A DNA stretch of 12,156 bases, from assembly GCA_018262455.1 (NCBI GenBank), contig JAGSPR010000186.1, positions 1 to 12,156 on the forward strand, written 5' to 3'. The position numbers and the translations under genes were made by a program. The notes under the pieces were generated by a model. That model was not told where the DNA came from, searched no databases, and saw nothing but the letters and a program-made list of their open reading frames with translations. Source of the DNA: Deltaproteobacteria bacterium (lineage in GTDB: Bacteria; Myxococcota; Polyangia; Haliangiales; Haliangiaceae). Shown here piece by piece: positions 9,907-12,156 of this stretch (its first letter is position 1; each line of letters starts with the position of its first letter).

Positions 9907-10515
9907 TCAGCCCGGCAGGCGCTTCTTGGTTAGCGGCGCGCCCGGCAACCCCGGCTTGACCGGCTCCGCCCGCTTGCCACGCGCGCCGAGGAATCCGAAC
10001 GCGGCTCCCGAGAGGCCGCCGAGCAGGTGGCCGAGATGCGAGACGTTGTCGTTCTTGGTCACGCCGGCGTAGACCTCGCCGCCGAGGTAGATCACCGCGA
10101 CCGCGATGAACGTCAGTGGGATCTCGCCCTGGCGGATGTTCGCCGTCGAGGCGAGCAGGATCATCATGAACACGATCCCGCTGGCGCCGAGCGTGCCGTG
10201 GCCGAGCGCCACGTCGACCAACCCCGAGACCACCGCCGTGATGAGGATCATCACGATCAACGACAGCGAGCCATAGCGCTCCTCGAGGATCGGCCCGAGC
10301 AGCAGGATCAGCATGAAGTTGCCGAGCAGGTGCTCCCAGCTCGCGTGGCCGAGGATGTGACTCACGAGCGTCACGTATCCGGCCGTGCCGTCGAGGTTAC
10401 CGTGCGTCGCGAACCAGTGCCCGATCACGTCCTTGGGCAGCAGGTAGACCACCACCGCGGCCAGCGTGAACGTCAGAACAACAGGCGCGTTGTAGCTGAT
10501 GCGAATCTTTGCCAC
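9907..10515 (-). CDS. Rhomboid family intramembrane serine protease
   Basis: A 202-residue polytopic protein with about six hydrophobic segments, the minimal bacterial rhomboid core. The G-x-S-G motif is Gly110-Ala-Ser112-Gly113 (catalytic Ser112). The partner His163 lies in HLLGGLSG, matching H-x2-G-x3-G in the last core helix. H-A-S-W-E-H-L-L-G-N (57-66) matches the conserved helix-2 motif whose residues support the oxyanion site. Rhomboids cleave transmembrane segments of other membrane proteins within the bilayer. The final ~25 residues are a Lys/Pro-rich cytoplasmic tail. The start is GTG 10515 with no clear Shine-Dalgarno. It lies 25 bases downstream of the universal stress protein on the same strand, so the two may be co-transcribed. 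The substrate is unknown; all key residues are present, so activity is expected. Confidence 0.92.
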   Translation of the reverse strand: MAKIRISYNAPVVLTFTLAAVVVYLLPKDVIGHWFATHGNLDGTAGYVTLVSHILGHASWEHLLGNFMLILLLGPILEERYGSLSLIVMILITAVVSGLVDVALGHGTLGASGIVFMMILLASTANIRQGEIPLTFIAVAVIYLGGEVYAGVTKNDNVSHLGHLLGGLSGAAFGFLGARGKRAEPVKPGLPGAPLTKKRLPG

Positions 10516-10540
10516 ACGGCAAGGCTAGCACGCACGCGCG

Positions 10541-11128
10541 TCAATACAGCGGCCACTCCGGGGGACGCAGGTTCACCCGATGATCCTCGTATTCGTAGCG
10601 GTGGGCCGGCAGGGATGGCTGGTCGGAGTCGGGCGAACCCTGCTCGCCCGTCGTCAGCGCCGCCTCGGGGTACCTGGTCGTGCGCGCGATCTCGACGCTG
10701 CACTGGGCCTCGCGGACGATCTTCTCCGAGCTCGATCCGAGCAACCATCGATCGAGTCCCCTGAGGCCATGGCTGCCGACGATGATGAGCTCGGCACCGA
10801 CCTCGCGCGCGAGGGCCAGGATCTCGCCGGCAATCTCGCTGCCGATCCGGGCATGCACGAAGAAGTGAACGCGGCCGTGGACGTCCGCAGCCTCGAGCTC
10901 CTGTTGCGTCTCGAACGCGAGCGCCTCCTGGACGCGCGCCGCATACATGATATCGACCCCGTCGTAGGCCGGGATGCTCGGGATCGGCATGTGGGAATCG
11001 ATCACGCAGATCACGTGCAGCACGTGAGCTCGCGCCTGTGCAGCGAGCGTGACCGCGCGGTGCAAAGCTGCATGACCGGACTGGCTGAAGTCATAGCCGA
11101 CGACGACATGGCGCGGGTGCGAGGTCAT
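10541..11128 (-). CDS. Universal stress protein (UspA family), ATP-binding type, with C-terminal extension
   Basis: A 195-residue protein with one Usp domain. The first strand is HVVVGYDFSQSG (7-18), and the nucleotide motif G-x2-G-x9-G-S is complete: Gly118-Ser-His-Gly121 ... Gly131-Ser132, followed by SSEKIVREAQCSV. This pattern marks ATP-binding Usp proteins, generally linked to stress survival and starvation. An extra ~45 residues (about 151-195), rich in Pro, Glu and aromatic residues and ending in RPPEWPLY, follow the domain and are not part of the usual Usp fold (~140-150 residues). ATG 11128 was selected because the Usp strand begins directly after it; a longer frame reaching 11242 gives only an Arg/Ser/Pro-rich leader. 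It is divergent from the thioredoxin gene and upstream of the rhomboid gene. Confidence 0.9.
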   Translation of the reverse strand: MTSHPRHVVVGYDFSQSGHAALHRAVTLAAQARAHVLHVICVIDSHMPIPSIPAYDGVDIMYAARVQEALAFETQQELEAADVHGRVHFFVHARIGSEIAGEILALAREVGAELIIVGSHGLRGLDRWLLGSSSEKIVREAQCSVEIARTTRYPEAALTTGEQGSPDSDQPSLPAHRYEYEDHRVNLRPPEWPLY

Positions 11129-11286
11129 GGGCGAAACATCAGCAACCCACGTGCCACGAGAGGCCTGCGCTGGCGCGAGACCACGCTCACCGGGCGACGT
11201 CGACCGGCTCGGTCGGCCGATCGCGATCGCTGCGAGTTTCACTGCGGTGACTTGCGAGATCTTGGGACTCGCGCCATGGTCTGCGA
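11129..11286. promoter_or_regulatory. Divergent intergenic region between stress protein and thioredoxin genes
   Basis: These 158 bases separate two outward-facing genes and must hold the promoters of at least the stress protein and the thioredoxin. I see no convincing -35/-10 pair, operator palindrome or riboswitch. A TTGCGA at 11252-11257 is a possible -35, but the hexamer 17 bases on (CATGGT) is a poor -10. Confidence 0.35.
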
Positions 11287-11763
11287 ATGGCGACCGTCGA
11301 GATCACCACAGACAACTTTCAACAGACCATCGAGAAGGGCGGCGTCGTGCTCATCGACTTCTGGGCGGAATGGTGTGGCCCGTGCCGCACGTTCAGCCCG
11401 GTGTTCGAGCAGGCATCGGAGAAGCACGCCGACGTCGTGTTCGGCAAGGTCGACACCGAGGCGCAGCAGGAGCTCGCCGGCGCGGCAAGCATCCAGGCGA
11501 TCCCGACGCTGATGCTGTTCCGCGATGGCGTGCTGCTGTTCCGCGAGTCCGGCGCGCTACCGCCGTCGGCGCTCGAGGAGCTGGTGAGCCAGGCCAAGGC
11601 GCTCGACATGGCCAAGGTCAAAGAAGAGATCGCGTCGCACCAGCACGAGCACCAGCATGGGCCGGGCTGTAGCCACGACCATGCGCACGGTGACCACGCG
11701 CACGGTGACCACGCGCATGGGGACCACCCGCATGTGCATGGCCCGGACTGCGATCACGACTGA
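11287..11763 (+). CDS. Thioredoxin with a histidine-rich C-terminal tail
   Basis: A 158-residue protein. Residues 1-108 form a standard thioredoxin: FWAEWCGPCR with redox pair Cys30/Cys33, the cis-proline in AIPTLMLF (Pro73), and the terminal SGALPPSALEELVSQ helix. It should reduce disulfides in the cytoplasm; there is no signal peptide. After a short linker a 41-residue tail (118-158) holds fifteen histidines and two cysteines (Cys128 in HGPGC, Cys155 in HGPDC) with Asp and Gly, including three DHAHG units and a DHPHV variant. Such His/Asp/Cys tails usually bind Ni, Zn, Cu or Co, as in HypB or SlyD, so metal storage, metal sensing or metal-dependent redox control is a reasonable inference. 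No metal transporter or chaperone gene is adjacent. The start is ATG 11287 with only a weak ribosome binding site. The tail ends at the TGA, in frame throughout, so it is not a frameshift artefact. Confidence 0.93.
   Translation: MATVEITTDNFQQTIEKGGVVLIDFWAEWCGPCRTFSPVFEQASEKHADVVFGKVDTEAQQELAGAASIQAIPTLMLFRDGVLLFRESGALPPSALEELVSQAKALDMAKVKEEIASHQHEHQHGPGCSHDHAHGDHAHGDHAHGDHPHVHGPDCDHD
11677..11736 (+). repeat. Four 15-bp tandem repeats encoding Asp-His-x-His-x
   Basis: Four consecutive units start with GACCAY, at 11677, 11692, 11707 and 11722. The first three encode DHAHG and the last DHPHV. Units 1 and 2 differ by one base. A 15-bp unit keeps the frame, so copy-number change would lengthen or shorten the His tail without disrupting the protein. 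Confidence 0.85.
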
Positions 11764-11788
11764 GCTGCACTCGGGCCGCCCTGGCGAG

Positions 11789-12156
11789 CTACCGCGGGCG
11801 CTTCGCGACGAACCACGCGCCCCCCGCGCTCAGACAGTCCTCGCGGGTGACCGCTGGTGCGGAGCGAACCGCCGACGTGCCCGCTGCGGAACTCGCTCGG
11901 GGGGCGGTGGTTCGTCGCTTACGCGCTCGCTGGCTGCTCGTGCCGCGCGGCGGCTCGTTCGGATCAGCTGAGAAGGGCGGTGGCGTGTTGCCAGCGTCGT
12001 GCTCCTCGGCGCGATCGCGTCGAACGTGCTCCAGCACGCGTCGACGCGGTTGTCCCCAGCGGCGTCACCGCGCGCGCCAGGCGGCGGGCGGCCTTACGGC
12101 GAGCGGTAGCTTCCACGGCCGTTCGCTGCCCCCCTGTGTCAGGGTTGTTGTCGCGT
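11789..12156 (-). CDS. Possible 3' part of an unknown protein (weak, runs off the window)
   Basis: On the minus strand a frame is open from the window edge to a TAG at 11789, about 121 residues. Most of it is Arg/Ala/Thr-rich, as expected for a non-coding frame in GC-rich DNA, which argues against it. In favour, the last residues (TREDCLSAGGAWFVAKRP) look like a genuine short Cys/Gly/Trp motif of the sort seen at the ends of small exported proteins. Possible starts inside the window are GTG at 12037, 12067 and 12115, none with a clear ribosome binding site. It would converge with the thioredoxin gene, 25 bases away. I do not recognise it and assign no function. Confidence 0.25.
11805..11918. 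repeat. Imperfect inverted repeat, ~20-bp arms, 73-base loop
   Basis: The left arm at 11805-11825 begins GCGACGAACCAC and runs into a C tract. The right arm at 11899-11918 is its reverse complement apart from one extra base in the left arm. The length and near-perfect pairing exceed what is seen elsewhere in the window. It lies 42 bases after the thioredoxin stop. The loop is long for an intrinsic terminator and no T tract follows. Confidence 0.6.

Larger units (their letters stand above)
11764..12156. other. Right-edge stretch without a confident gene
   Basis: These 393 bases follow the thioredoxin stop. No frame on the plus strand gives a credible protein; the frames are Arg/Ser-rich and short. 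A minus-strand frame is open from the window edge to 11789 but is weak. An imperfect inverted repeat spans 11805-11918. No tRNA, rRNA or mobile-element end is visible. Confidence 0.6.

Noticed and set aside
11252..11280. Possible promoter for a leaderless thioredoxin transcript (TTGCGA, 17 bases, CATGGT)
   Set aside because: The -10 candidate matches consensus at only three of six positions.
11677..11736. Short tandem repeats considered as a CRISPR array
   Set aside because: Units are contiguous without spacers, in frame, and encode the His-rich tail of the thioredoxin.

Overview
This is a GC-rich bacterial window (G/C-ending codons dominate, and antisense frames stay open for long stretches). 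The gene content fits a predatory or gliding deltaproteobacterium of the Myxococcota type: a polysaccharide-assembly locus, a PilZ protein, a BY-kinase-like protein, a eukaryote-like HSDL2 dehydrogenase and several low-complexity or orphan proteins. That assignment is inference; no rRNA, tRNA or marker gene is present.

Left part (1-8066) is mostly an envelope polysaccharide region. It opens with the 3' end of a low-complexity Asp/Glu- then Pro/Lys/Ala-rich protein (1-651). Next are an O-antigen ligase/polymerase-like membrane protein (minus), a NodB-type polysaccharide deacetylase (plus), a PilZ c-di-GMP-binding protein (plus), a GT4 glycosyltransferase (minus) and a two-helix membrane protein whose soluble part looks like a BY-kinase/CpsD ATPase that has lost its Walker A motif (plus). 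A tightly linked pair follows: a TviB/WbpA-type UDP-HexNAc dehydrogenase and a WbpP/TviC-type UDP-GlcNAc 4-epimerase. Together these two should make UDP-GalNAcA or a related HexNAc-uronic acid donor. The glycosyltransferase, deacetylase and ligase-like protein could assemble, trim and polymerise or attach the glycan, with PilZ giving possible c-di-GMP control. No flippase (Wzx), Wza or Wzz is visible, so the locus is incomplete or scattered.

Middle part (8082-9896, all plus, short gaps): a 79-residue four-cysteine protein resembling a HiPIP without an export signal, a four-helix membrane protein with a claudin-like layout, and an HSDL2-type short-chain dehydrogenase.

Right part (9907-11763): a rhomboid protease and a universal stress protein on the minus strand, the latter upstream and possibly co-transcribed. 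Divergent from them is a thioredoxin with a remarkable His-rich C-terminal tail encoded by 15-bp tandem repeats. The last ~390 bases hold no confident gene, only an imperfect inverted repeat and a weak minus-strand frame open to the window edge. I see no CRISPR array, insertion sequence, tRNA or rRNA.
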